Shown one piece after another: positions 24,563 through 35,510 of a DNA stretch of 64,000 nucleotides; the stretch's first letter is position 1, and each line of letters starts with the position of its first letter. The notes below the pieces were generated by a model. That model was not told where the DNA came from and did not search any database. It saw nothing but the letters and a program-made list of their open reading frames with translations. Location of the stretch: the NCBI GenBank assembly GCA_951812925.1, contig OX638370.1:98284897-98348896 (forward strand), given 5' to 3'. This DNA is from Calliopum simillimum (Eukaryota > Arthropoda > Insecta > Diptera > Lauxaniidae). The position numbers and the translations under genes were made by a program.

Positions 24563-26700
24563 TATATGATACAGGCAGCCAAAAAAAATGGTATGAACTA
24601 TTTTAACTTTTCTGCAATCTTGTGTACTTTTTGACGCTGAGTCAGAATGCATTCTCAAAATTGTCAATATATCCGCAGGATTTTGTGTTATCTTTACTTA
24701 AATTTGGAGAATACGCTGTTTTCAAGCTTATAGCGTAGCCACAGAAAAAAATTTAATTCCGATGGGGGCTGAAATACTTTCTCTTCAAATGTCATAACTC
24801 GGAAAATAAGGATGCTTTTGGAAAACTTGAAAAGTATATCTTGATAAAGAAGAGTGTGGCTATTCGATGCCTTTCATGTAACTAGGCGATAAGCCTGAAA
24901 ACAGCGGTTTTTGCAACTTTAAGTAAGGATATCCCGAAATCTTTTAAGTATATTGACAGTTCTGAGGATGAAATCCAATTAAGTGTCGAAAAATAGACAA
25001 GACTGCATATGAAAAATAAAATCTTCATACCATATTGTTTTCCTTTTGACAATGAGTGAGATTTTTTAATTTGGAGCAAAAAATTTTTTTATTAATTTTT
25101 ATAAAGTAGACTACTAAAACCACAATCTGACCCAAGTCTATCCATAAAAATAAGAGTGGCTCAGAAAAAAAAAAAATATTTTTAAAATTTTTAGATCAAA
25201 ATTTTTCTCATATTCCCACTGTACCACAAGTATGACGAATAACTAATGTGACGGAAGGAAGTTTTGCATATTTTATACAAACACAATAAGACAAGCACAC
25301 AAACACAGTCAATGTGACACAGCAATTTTTTATTTTTTTTTTTTTTTTTTGACACTTCAATGTTAATGCAAATTATTGCGCCAATGTTGCTGCTTTTACA
25401 GTAGAATCATAATTTATGCAAGATAAATTAATGATTTAAGATTTTTACAAGAACATTTTGAGAAATAAATGAAATCTTGAATATAATGCAAAGTGAATAA
25501 ACATTATCTCTTTCTTTAAGGTTTTCAGTAAAATGTCTAAAGAAAAAAAATATTTTAAACAGCTAGAGAACATTGGCGAAATCATGTAAAAACCTTCAAG
25601 TTTACACAGAATGAGGAAAAGTAATAAATTGAATTTAACTTACTTAAAAACACTAGATTATGGACATAATTTAAATCATTTAAATTTGCTTAAATCTTTG
25701 TTTTTTCACATTTTTTTACATACCAACCAGTAGCAATTTTGAAAAATTGTCTTTATATTTAATTCTATTTATCAAGTGCACAGTATATAATTCTAAAAAA
25801 AATCTAAATTCTTGAAAGAAAAATTTGCAGCTACTGCGCAAATATGCGTTAAGTCCCTAACTGGGTGCCATTTCAAAAAAAATGCAGGTTTTATTCCTAA
25901 AATTAAACAACTTGTCCTTTTTTATGCGGACAAGAAAAATTCAATGCCATTATACTGCAGCGCCAACATCGTTGAACCAAAGTCATTATTTAAAGACTTA
26001 ACGAACCGCACACAAAGAACACGCAAGTACAACTACAAGTAAATACTAAAATATACACACTAACACACAAACAAAACTTGTGGCTACAGCAGCAGCAACT
26101 TCCAGGTAAAGTTGAAAGTTTTATAGTTTTTTTTTTTTGTTTCGGTCATAAAAATAGTTATGGTAGTGTTAAATGTTTTTCAAATAATTTGCCTGAAGTA
26201 TTTTAACGGGCAAGTTGATCGTCTTTGCTTTGTAATAAAATTTTAAATAAACAAAATAAAAAAAAAATATTTTAATTTTTTTAACTGCATTACAACCAAG
26301 CAATGAGCTATATAACCGCTAAGCTTTTGAAAGCATTTTAATTAAAATTTTCTTGTGCTTGGAAAAACCATGTTATCTATCGAAGCTTTAAGGTCTTTTA
26401 ACAGATTAAGCGGAAAATTTTAAAATAAACTTTTTAAAATGAATTTTTTTTAAATAAGAATTTAAACATGTAAATCCTTTAAAAAACAGATTTTAGAGAA
26501 TAAAAGTTTTTCAATTTAACATTCGTTTATCTTAAAAATTGTTTTCAAAACGAAAATTTGAAAACAAAAGTATATATGCATATAAGTAAACCAATAAATA
26601 ATTACAGGGGCTATCCACCAGTATCAACTTTTTTTTAAAAAGCTGCTTCTTTCATTAAGATATTACTATTTTTGCAACATTTTGTCATTCTCCGTCATTT
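24563..26700. other. A+T-rich intron, nothing supported
   Basis: Contains a poly-T run near 25330-25350 and runs of A/T; no inverted termini, arrays or splice-bounded exon seen. Confidence 0.45.
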
Positions 26701-26719
26701 TTTTGCAGTATTTCATCAC

Positions 26720-27270
26720 TCTCCGTTTAGTAGCCCTCCACCTGGTGTTTTTTGTTGTTCGTTTTGCTTAAACTAAATATTTATTTAAAAAATAAAAATC
26801 TAATCTTAAAACACCTAAATAAACTTCTTAAAAATCCAACATAAATTTTTAGGGTTGCCACCTGCTTATTTTCGAAAATCTTATATAATTCATACTTTTT
26901 TTTGAATAAATTGAAATTTTTGGATTCAAAAACGCTCAGATAAACCATTTTTTAAATTTTACAAAACTTTTGGTGCTGCCACCCGGTTATTTTTTTTTTT
27001 TTTTGTTTCTTTTGCTTAAACCATTTTTTTAGGAAATAAAAATTTAAATTTAGCCTTAAGACACTTGAATAAACTTTTCAAAAACCCAACATAAATTATT
27101 AAGGTTGCCACCTGGTTATTTTCAAAAATCTTTTATGTTTAATTCTAACTTTTTCTAAATAAATTGATATTTTTGGTTTCAGAACCGCTCTGATTAACTT
27201 TTTTGAAACTGTCCAAAAATGCTCAGGGTTGCCAACCAGTTTTTTTCTTCGTTAGTTTTGTTTAAACCAA
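26720..27270. repeat. Direct repeat of about 240-250 bp, two to three degenerate copies
   Basis: The phrase 'ttgccacctg.ttattttc..aaatctt' occurs near 26855 and 27103, with a 'tgccacccggttatttt' variant near 26975. Each is followed by 'gaataaattgaaatttttgg'-like sequence and 'gctcagataaacc' or 'gctctgattaac'. Confidence 0.6.
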
Positions 27271-27892
27271 ATTTCGGTTCGATGAGTTTTTATCGATTTA
27301 AACTATTATTTTTTAGTGTGTAATTATAACGGTGAACGTAAAACGAAGAAGATTTAAAATTTATTTTCAAAATAACCAGCTGGCAATCCTAAAAATTTAT
27401 ACTGGAGTTTAAGCGTTTTGAGACTAAAATTTTATTTTAATTATATTGTTTAATCTAAACTTAAAAAAAAAAAAAAAAACATTACGATCGCGAAAATTCA
27501 TATTCAATTTTTCAAAATGTTTCAGAGGTTCTGGTTATCATATTCAATTTCTTCCAGTTATAAAAACAAAAATAGTTGGGGACAAAAAAAGCAGTTTTTT
27601 TGTACATTTTTCGAAGATATACCCAAAAAACACCGTAGCCATGACAAGCATTTAGCTATTGCATACTACGATAATCGGAATTAAGTTTCCAGAAAGTCTA
27701 TTTTCCGGAATGACCAAAAATCCGAAAACTTTTTTCCGGAATCCATTTTCCGGAATTTCTTGGAACATATTTTAGGAACGGATATTTTCCGGAATGTTAT
27801 TTGTTTTTTGTTTATTTCAAGTTGTCATCATTTGACATACGTCTAATTTTAAAAAAATTTCTACGCATGTCTATTTTTCCAAATTTACCGAG

Positions 27893-28225
27893 ATGGATGC
27901 AAAAATGATTGGTAAAAAATTGTCAATCAATGGCTTGCTCTACACTCGCGAAAAACGTGAGGAAGGAAAAATATATTGGGCGTGCATACACTGTCGCTCT
28001 AAAGAATGTCGCGCAAGAGCAATTACGGCTGAAATTGTACCGGGAAGTGCCATCGTAGTGTACAAAGGTGCAAATTCTTCGCCACACGAAAACCATCCCC
28101 CGGAGTTCAACGAAATCGACGCCGAAGTAGTAAAAATTGGGCTGAAACAAAAAGTTGAAGAAAATCCAGAGATACTTCCTGCACAGATACTTCGCACAGA
28201 TCTAGCAAATCTATCCCAGGGTTAG
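27893..28225 (+). CDS. FLYWCH-type zinc-finger protein (transposon-encoded)
   Basis: A 110-codon intact frame from ATG at 27893. Seen: a hydrophobic LLYTREKR start, YWAC (first Cys), CRSKECRARA (second ligand Cys in KEC), then PHENHPP supplying two His. This reproduces the FLYWCH order F/L-x-Y, YW-x-C, C-x-AR-A, H-x-x-H, at about residues 14-67. Such fingers bind DNA or proteins and occur in the fly mod(mdg4) family and in Mutator-type transposons. It ends after LANLSQG. The DNA there (ccaggGTTAGT) resembles a splice donor, so the original protein may have continued into a now-lost transposase. It sits centrally between the inverted ends of the element. Expression is unproved; read on the strand opposite to the host gene. 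Confidence 0.78.
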   Translation: MDAKMIGKKLSINGLLYTREKREEGKIYWACIHCRSKECRARAITAEIVPGSAIVVYKGANSSPHENHPPEFNEIDAEVVKIGLKQKVEENPEILPAQILRTDLANLSQG

Positions 28226-28379
28226 TATATAATCAAAAATTTCGTAAACAAATTAATTCTTACATTCGATCAAGTTAATTACATATTCATACCTAAGAAG
28301 AAGTAGATTGAATATCAACGAAGGATGAGATCCATTGTAAGAGATTGTGTCGACTACAAAGAACGAGGAGAAGATTAAG

Positions 28380-28545
28380 ATTTTCTACGAGCGTGTGCCC
28401 ACAATATGGCCCTCTGACATTGTACAATTTTGGTATTCGATGCTTGAAATAAAGTTTGGAGATTTTTTGTACGATCGTGTGCCCACAACATTGTCCTGCG
28501 ACATTGTTCAATTTCGCTATTCTGTGCTTGAAATAAAAAGTTTCG
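28380..28545 (+). repeat. Two-copy direct repeat of about 86 bp inside the MULE-like element
   Basis: 'gcgtgtgcccacaatatggc' near 28390 recurs as 'tcgtgtgcccacaacattgt' near 28476. Both continue to 'gacattgt.caattt.g.tattc..tgcttgaaataaa'. Confidence 0.7.
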
Positions 28546-28739
28546 CGTGCATTTTAATTGGTTTGCATAATTTTTTACACTGTAAAAGACATTCACTTTT
28601 TTTCCCGAAAGAAGTCCTTAAGAAAAAAGGCATTCCGGAAAACGGATTCCGGAAAAAAGTTTTCGGGTTTTTGGACATTCCGGAAAATAGACCTTTCGGA
28701 GATTAGATTCCGGAAAGTGGGCGGGATCCGCATACTACT

Positions 28740-29486
28740 TATATAATTGCTATCGATTACTAAGAATTTATCTTACAAAAATAAATTCTGTTTTAATTTC
28801 ATGATTACTAATTTACTATTTATACGATGAAACCATAATTGATCCACAATTTACATTGCATTCGTGTAGTAAAACAAATTTTGATTTAATTTCTTTTGTT
28901 AACATCCTCAACAGCTGTGGCTATGTATGTGTGACATATCCTGCACACGCATTAATCAATAATTAATTGAACTTTTGCAATTTGGTGTTTTAATTAATTA
29001 CACAACAGGCGCAAATACCACAAAACAAAAAAATATAAAAATAAAAGTTTGAACATTTCCCCAGAATTTCACAAAACCGAAAAAAAGACCTAAAGAAGTT
29101 CGAAAAAAAAAACTTTTTTTTTTATTGTACCCGCATTTGCGTTAAACACAAACACAAAAACAAAGCAAACAACAGAAAAAAATCTTGGCCTTTGCAGTCA
29201 AAACTGCGTGAAACTTTTCACGCAACGCGTATGCCTCCTACGTTGTACTCGTAAAGTATTAGACTTATTGGCGCGCCAACTGCCAACATGTGTGTGCCGC
29301 TTTTACCGCACACGATATTCGTACGTCTGTCTGTCTGTTTGTTTGTTTGTTTGCTTGTAAATTTTCGTTTTTTCTTTACACTTCCTTCTTTTATTTGTTT
29401 GTCGGTCTGTTCGTCATTGCTTTTGTCAAGGTTAATTTATACTTTCGCAAATACTCATGATTCTAATAATAGCCATACTTATGAAA
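28740..29486. other. A+T-rich intron with short microsatellites
   Basis: A ctgtctgtttgtttgtttg run near 29326-29350 and poly-A/T tracts near 29105-29122. No gene seen. Confidence 0.5.
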
Positions 29487-30269
29487 TATACACTCAGAAA
29501 AAACAACTCTTATAATAATTGGATTTATGTTTAAATTAATGATGAAATGCTTACTATCAAAAGCAGTGATATATAGGGTATGGTGTGGTCAATACGTACA
29601 ATTTTACCTGGTTGGCCTTAAAAGCCAACAAAAAGTTTGTTCAAAATAACTGTAGTATGCTGTTGAATAAGCACTATATTGAACTTCTAAAGTAATGTGT
29701 GTATTCCAAAAATAGCGAAATGGCAGATTTTCTGCACATAATCAAAACGCGCGAGTGTGCCCCATAAAATGGACGCAGAAAATAAGTTTGAACATACATA
29801 AGTTTGTTGGCATGGCCATGTTTCTGTGTTTTCAAAAAGCACTTGCAGTGTTTTTATCATTGCAATACTGAAAACTGTTATCAATTTTGGAATATTGCAT
29901 GTAGTAGCAAACATTATTCCTAAAAACTCCTTAACAATAAATTGACCAACAAACACGCCGACTTTTCAAATAACCTACATTTGATTTATATCATAGCTCC
30001 TACATTTTAAATCAGAAATTGTTAAGATTGAGTAAAATAGGAGCCAAAAAAGAAAAACAAAATTCTGATTTTTTCTGTTGCTTATAGATGGTTGCAAGGA
30101 ATGGAAAAATAAGTAAATTGTGATAAACTCTTCACACATAATTACAAATAAATTGGACATTTCTGAACCGATTTTCATGTGCAGTTTATTAAAAAAGGTA
30201 TTGAATCAGGCTTCGTCCAATTAAATAATTTGGCTCTCTAATGTTACATTTTATTTTTCTGAGTGTATA
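29487..30269. mobile_element. MITE-like element with TATACACTCAGAAAAA inverted ends
   Basis: tatacactcagaaaaa at 29487-29502 is the exact reverse complement of 30254-30269. tagccata occurs just outside both ends (29470-29477 and 30269-30276), but on the left it is about 9 bp away from the terminus, so duplication is uncertain. No domain in the short frames inside. Confidence 0.6.
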
Positions 30270-30616
30270 GCCATAAATTTTTTGACAAAATATATAGAAC
30301 ATACTAAAACAAAAAACTCACAAAATGTATGAAACAACAACAGCGATAAGAATAAAAAAACAACAATTTGCGAATAAGTCATAAAACAACATCATTAGAG
30401 AATATTCATAAATTTACGATTTTTATGACATTTTAAATGGTTTCGTTGACATTGTAATGATTGCCATAAAAAAAAAGCAACTTATTGTGTCTGTGTGTGT
30501 CTGTCTATTTTGCATATGGATGTGATTGTAAGTATGTTGATAAATATTAACTTATCATGAAATTATGTGATTATTTGTGAGTTTTCTAGGAATATGAAGA
30601 GGGCAACAAAAATTTA

Positions 30617-32335
30617 CAGTTTGTCAAGTAATTCTTTGCAAAATGCAAATAGCCACACAAATTCAACTTTAACATATAATTTTATTAACTAAGGCACTTT
30701 TTAAAATTTTTTTTTTTTACAGTATTGTAAGGAATTGTATACCCTTTCATTGTAGTTAAGAAAAATAACAAAAACAGAACCAAAAACATAAGATAAGCCA
30801 TAAACAAAATAAAACTACAAAATTGAAGGTGTCAATTAATTGTTTGCAAAATGCAAACACATATTGCAAAAAGGATATAAAATATAAAGGACTGCACTAA
30901 TATTTTGTGTGTTTCCCATTAGCTTCCATAACAGCCTGTAGACGCCGTGACATTGATTGTACAAGTCCATTTACATCATACAATTCAGGTATCTTTACCC
31001 ACTCCTCGTTGATTGCCGTTATCAAAGCGTTTCTGTTAGTTGGGTTCCGCTTTCCCACTCTTTTTTTTTTTAAATGCCCACAAATTTTCAATGGGATTAA
31101 GATCCGGACTTTGGGAGGGCGTGTCAATTACTTTGCTGCAATTGTAGAGCAACCAGGTCCGGCACAGCAGCGATTTGTGCTTAGGATCGTTGTCCTGATA
31201 CAACTTGTATTTTAATTTGTTCGGGTTTTCACGATCAACAAAGCCAAATTTTTGGGCGCTTCTTGCCAACTCGTTTTTAAGAATGTCTAAATAAAACTAT
31301 TTTGTCATTATATTAGTGAATATACGCAATTCTCCAACGCTTTTGGATGAAATACAGCCCCACACCATCACTGAAACCTTGCCAAACTTAACTGTTGGTA
31401 TAATATTTTGCTGTTGAAGAGCTGTTTTTGGTTTCCGCCAAACTTTGCTGGGTCCATCGTGATAATACATCATTATCTTCGCCTCGTCGCAAAAATTACG
31501 TCATTCCAGTACTCCGCTGGCCTATTTCTGTTAGAAATGGCAAAATTCAAGCGCTTTTCAATATTAACAGCAGACAGCATTGGCTTTTTCCTGGCTGTAT
31601 GCGACGAGTACTGGTGGAGCTTTAGCACTTTTCGCACGGTTTCATCGCTCACAGTCATGTTGCAATCACTTTTTATAATGTTTGCCAACTCTCTAAGGCT
31701 TGTTTGTGGGTTGTCACTAATTTATTTTAAAATATTTGAGTGATCTCGCCGTGTGAGCTTTGATGGTCTGCCACCAGAGTTGTTCAATTCTAGTCTATTT
31801 TCTTTTTCTGCACGCTGAATAATATTATATGTTGTCCTTAGCTTAATATTAAACATTTCAGACAACTCTTTTACTGTTTTCCCTTTGTAATAGTTGAAAT
31901 AAACCAATTGGATTACACTTTCGTCAACTCGCTTGCCAGGCATTGCAAAAACACGCTATTTTTAAAAAGATGTGCGCAGTTCGATACAAAAATGAGAACT
32001 AATGTAAAAGGGCAATGCAAGCAAAGCAACACGTGTTCATTCGAATTCCAATTTGATGTACCGTTAGTTAGCTTCGAGTCACTTCTCGACTTGTGTTTGC
32101 ATTTTGCAAAGAATTTATTGACAGCATCATATTTGTTGCCTTTTGGTTCTATTCGTTTTTCTTATGTTTTTGTTTTGATTTTTGTAATTTTTTTTGTTAT
32201 ATTAATAGGTAATACATATCTTAGAATAGTTACAAAACAATTTTTTTTAAAGTAGCGCTTGTCTCAATAAAATTTCATTTTAAAGTTGAATTTGTGTGGC
32301 TATTTGCATTTTGCAAAGAATTACTTGACAAACTG
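30617..32335 (-). mobile_element. Tc1-like transposon with IR/DR ends
   Basis: 56-bp identical inverted ends (starting cagtttgtcaagtaattctt at 30617; mirrored at 32280-32335), TA flanks at 30615-30616 and 32336-32337, 1719 bp. Each end holds two direct copies of a motif with tttgcaaaatgcaaa: 30623-30652 and 30831-30860 on the left, 32093-32122 and 32300-32329 on the right, spaced 208 and 207 bp. This IR/DR layout is a known feature of some Tc1-like elements (S, Paris, Bari3, Minos, Sleeping Beauty). Confidence 0.93.
30897..31943 (-). pseudogene. Tc1-like (DD34E) transposase, disrupted
   Basis: Reads leftwards from ATG at 31943. Seen: an N-terminal paired-like helix-turn-helix (KRVDESVIQLVYFNYYKGK, then TVKELSEMF), a linker with GGRPSKLTRR (the GRPR-like motif of Tc1 proteins), second Asp in YQDNDPKHKS near 31190, and DLNPIENLWA with the Glu 34 residues later, i.e. 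DD34E. The C-terminus runs to about 30897. Damage: an in-frame TAA at 31722-31724, a one-base deletion in a T run near 31490 exactly at the first catalytic Asp (FCDE), an in-frame TAG at 31297-31299, and a frameshift in the A run just after LWAFKKK near 31065. Intact length would be about 345 residues, normal for the family. Not functional as it stands. Confidence 0.92.
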
Positions 32336-32337
32336 TA

Positions 32338-32936
32338 ACTGAATGAATTTATTTATTTTTTATTTTTTTTTTTGATAAAATCGTAGAATATAAAATTAAC
32401 TTCATCAGCCTTATGTTTACTGTACCATCATATGCATTGATAATATGACCCAGCCTTCAGTCAAACTTAAATAAATCCACATTCTTTCAATTGCAACAAA
32501 TATACAAAACAACATGACTTTATACTTTTATAAATTTTATGACAAAATACAAATGTTCCCTGTCAAATGAAAACTTCAATTTGTAACCATAAAAGTTGGT
32601 CATAATTTTAATGGATATTGCAAAAACAAAATTTCAAATAACAAACATAAGTAGAGATGCCATGCAGACGACGACAAATATACATGGGAGTCCTTTGACA
32701 AGAAAACAAAAAAAAATTCTGAAAAATTTTAGTAAAATTGAACAACCTGCCATCAAAGTTGAAAATAAAAACTTTTTAATATGCAACATCATATCACAGT
32801 AGACAAGGATATGAAAATGGCAAAGTAATAACATTGAAATATACATATGCATGTACATTACATTGGATTGAGATTTAAATTCATCCCAGAACCGTTTAAA
32901 ATAATAGAAGAACTCTTAAAATGAGGTCTGCTTCAT
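32338..32936. other. A+T-rich intron, nothing supported
   Basis: No inverted termini, arrays or splice-bounded frame seen. Confidence 0.45.
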
Positions 32937-33622
32937 TTCTTTTTTCGTTCCGAGAAAAACCTAAAAATCACTTTTGATTCTCCTAAAGGCCAATTTTAGC
33001 AAAAAAAAAAAAACATGTTTTCGCTCACAACTTTTTTTTTCACAAAATGGATACCCAAAATTGCAGGAAAAATAAAAATTATATTCGCAATCATTCATAA
33101 CATTTTTTTTTTTGTAGTTTAGTTCCAAAAATCGATTTTTTTAAGTTTTCAATCACGCGCTCGAAAAAATGCTTGGAATCGTCCAAAGAATATGCGTCAA
33201 TTTTTTCGTAATTTTTTGAATCATCTTATAATTCTTCAAAAAATGGTCAGAAGAAGAAATAAATTGTAAAAGTTCCAAAAATTCTGAAAAAAATCATACG
33301 TATTTTTTAGACAATTATAAGCATTTTTAACCTTATGTGTACACTTTTTTCGTAAGATGCCTTGATTTTGAGTAAAAAAGCGTTTTTCCGGACTCGTAAT
33401 TGAAAAACGCAAAAAAGTCGATTTTTGGAACCGCATTACCAAGAAAAATAATGCATAAATTTTTTAAAGTTAAAATTTTTTTAAGAAAACAATCTTTATT
33501 TCCAAGCAAATCGGAGTATCTATTCATTAGATAAAAAAAGTTAATAATGTTGTTTGTTTTTTTTTTGCAAAATGGGTCCTCAGGAAATCAAATCATCAGG
33601 TTTTTCTCGGAACGAAAAAAAA
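32937..33622. mobile_element. Foldback element of the 'CCGAGAAAAACC' family
   Basis: tttttcgttccgagaaaaac at 32941 pairs with its complement ending at 33619. Pairing continues inwards: ttccaaaaatcgattttttt near 33123 pairs with aaaaaagtcgatttttggaa near 33413-33432, and the atgcttggaatcgtcc arm near 33170 pairs near 33300-33320. No coding content. The half copy at 17.7 kb is colinear with the left arm. Confidence 0.72.
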
Positions 33623-33628
33623 ATTATG

Positions 33629-34337
33629 TACACAGAGAAAACAACATTGTCAAAAGTGGCAGAAAAGTGGTTATTTTAACAAAGTTGCGACCCAAATTTT
33701 GAGCATGGCTCGTTTGTAGCAGTTTTAACAACGCGCGTTGCTAAATGTGTTTCAACTACGTTTGTGAGTGATTTAACAACATGCGTTTCTAAATAAAATA
33801 CAAAAAAAAAAATATTTTTTTTTTATTATAGTTTTAATTCTTATTTTTTCTTGTCAACAACAATGAAACATCAAATTTTTTATTTTTTTTTTCAATTTTT
33901 GGCTTTAAATAAATATGTTTTGTTTGGTTTTGTGGAGATTTGAACCTGGAACCTGTCGTATGATAGATGCGGACGTTAACGAACTCAGCCACTGCCATCA
34001 TTATTGTGAGGCTGTCGGAAAGTCTATTTGTTTTGATATGAGCTTCTACCACGTTTGTCAGTGTTTTGACTACGTTTCGTTGCTGATTTAGATTTAGCTA
34101 CGTTTCGTGTTGTTTTGACCACGTTTCGTTGCTGATTTGGATTTAACAACGCTTGGCAACCAACGTTGCTAAATAAGTTTCAACTACGTTCGTGAGTGAT
34201 TTAGCAACGCACCATACAAATATGATATTAAAGCGTTGTAAATCCAAATCAGCAACGAAACATAGTTAAAACACTCACAAACGTGGTAGAAACTCATTTA
34301 ACAACGCAAGTTACGCTTTTTTTCTTCGCTCTGTGTA
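33629..34337. mobile_element. Element with short TACACAGAG inverted ends, containing a tRNA-like segment
   Basis: tacacagag at 33629-33637 and ctctgtgta at 34329-34337; TA at both outer ends. The interior repeats 'ttcaactacgtt.gtgagtgatttaacaac' and 'acgtttcgttgctgattt' in both orientations. It may be a composite of nested insertions. Confidence 0.5.
33938..34010 (-). repeat. tRNA-like (SINE head) sequence
   Basis: On the minus strand: a box A-like tggctgagttcgttaacg followed after about 30 nt by a box B-like ggttcaaatctcc (internal Pol III promoter). No clean cloverleaf stem or terminator, so a tRNA-derived SINE relic is more likely than a tRNA gene. Confidence 0.5.
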
Positions 34338-34339
34338 GA

Positions 34340-34880
34340 TATATTTTTTAGAATCCTTTGGAGTCGGTGTGCGAATAACTTTATTTTAACTTCATACAAA
34401 GCCAACCACTTTAATGTACATATCAGAATCCTTAATATATAGTTACAATGGCAGTCAACATGGCATTAAGTGCATACTTATAAATGAGAGATATCAAAAG
34501 AGAATGCAGTGCCTTTTAACGAAATATTCGTAAGTGGGTAATCGGTTTGTCTTTTAGCTGCAATTTCAGAAATAAAAAATTAAATATGAGGCATTAGATA
34601 TATAACTTTGAAGACATCTGATATCAATTATTACCAAAAGCATGAAGAACACATTGAAATCAATGCATAGCTAGAAGAAGTTCATGTAAAACTACAACAA
34701 ACATCAGGGAAATTCCACTTAAATGTTCATAAACAATATTGCCTGGGAAGTCTCTTTGATAACATGATTGATATAGTAACATGCTTTAACTTATACAATA
34801 CAAGTAAAACTCTCAATCTTTGGACTTTTGGGTACTCAGTGGTATTACAAAGGAATAATGATCTATGGGGATATTTGGAA
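34340..34880. other. A+T-rich intron, nothing supported
   Basis: No feature beyond scattered short frames. Confidence 0.4.
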
Positions 34881-35510
34881 TATTATGAAATTTTTTATCT
34901 CATGGGATTTTTTTTTCATCTGATGATATTTTTGTGTCGCCTTTTTTTTCGAAATATTTTTGTAAGCAATTTTTTATGAAACTCTTTTCACACTTTTATC
35001 TCATAAAATGTTTTATTTCACGAGATTTAATAGCCGTTCAAGTTTTTATCTAATGACATTTTTGGTGCGCGACATTTTTATCTGATGGTATTTTTTCTCG
35101 CGACAAATATATTTTTATGAAATTTTTGTCTTAAGCGAGCGTTGCTTCACATTTTATTTTATTATATTTTATTCTCATGAGATTTTTTGTCTCATAAGAT
35201 TTTTATCTCTTATGATTTTTTGTCTCATGAGACTTTTATCTCATGAGGTTTCTTATCTGCTTAAAATTTTATTGTATATGAGTCGGAAAATTTTTGTTTT
35301 TATGAACTATTATCCTGCGATATATTTTTATTTAATGAAATTTTTTTCTTACTAAGCTCTCATTTCACACTCTTTTCTTATGAGGTTATTTTGTTTTGAT
35401 TTTTTTATATTTTAAGGTTTTTATCTCATGATATTTTTGTATCGCAATATTTTTATCAGGTGAGTTTTTATCTCGCGATATATTTTTTATGAAAAATGTA
35501 TCTTATAAGA
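34880..35510. repeat. Degenerate tandem repeat built on tcTCATGAga
   Basis: Repeated 'tttttatctcatgagat' / 'ttttgtctcatgagac' blocks of about 17-18 bp, clearest at 35165-35262. The core is itself palindromic. Many point changes at the edges. Confidence 0.6.

Larger units (their letters stand above)
27670..28729 (+). mobile_element. Mutator-like (MULE-like) element carrying a FLYWCH gene
   Basis: Long imperfect inverted ends built from repeated ttttccggaat blocks: cggaattaag...gtctattttccggaatgacc near 27674-27715, with its complement near 28615-28710. The direct 9-bp repeat gcatactac flanks it at 27661-27669 and 28730-28738. Family knowledge: 9-bp duplications and long inverted repeats characterise Mutator-type transposons, and FLYWCH fingers are found in such elements. 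No DDE transposase is present, so this copy is non-autonomous. Confidence 0.75.
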
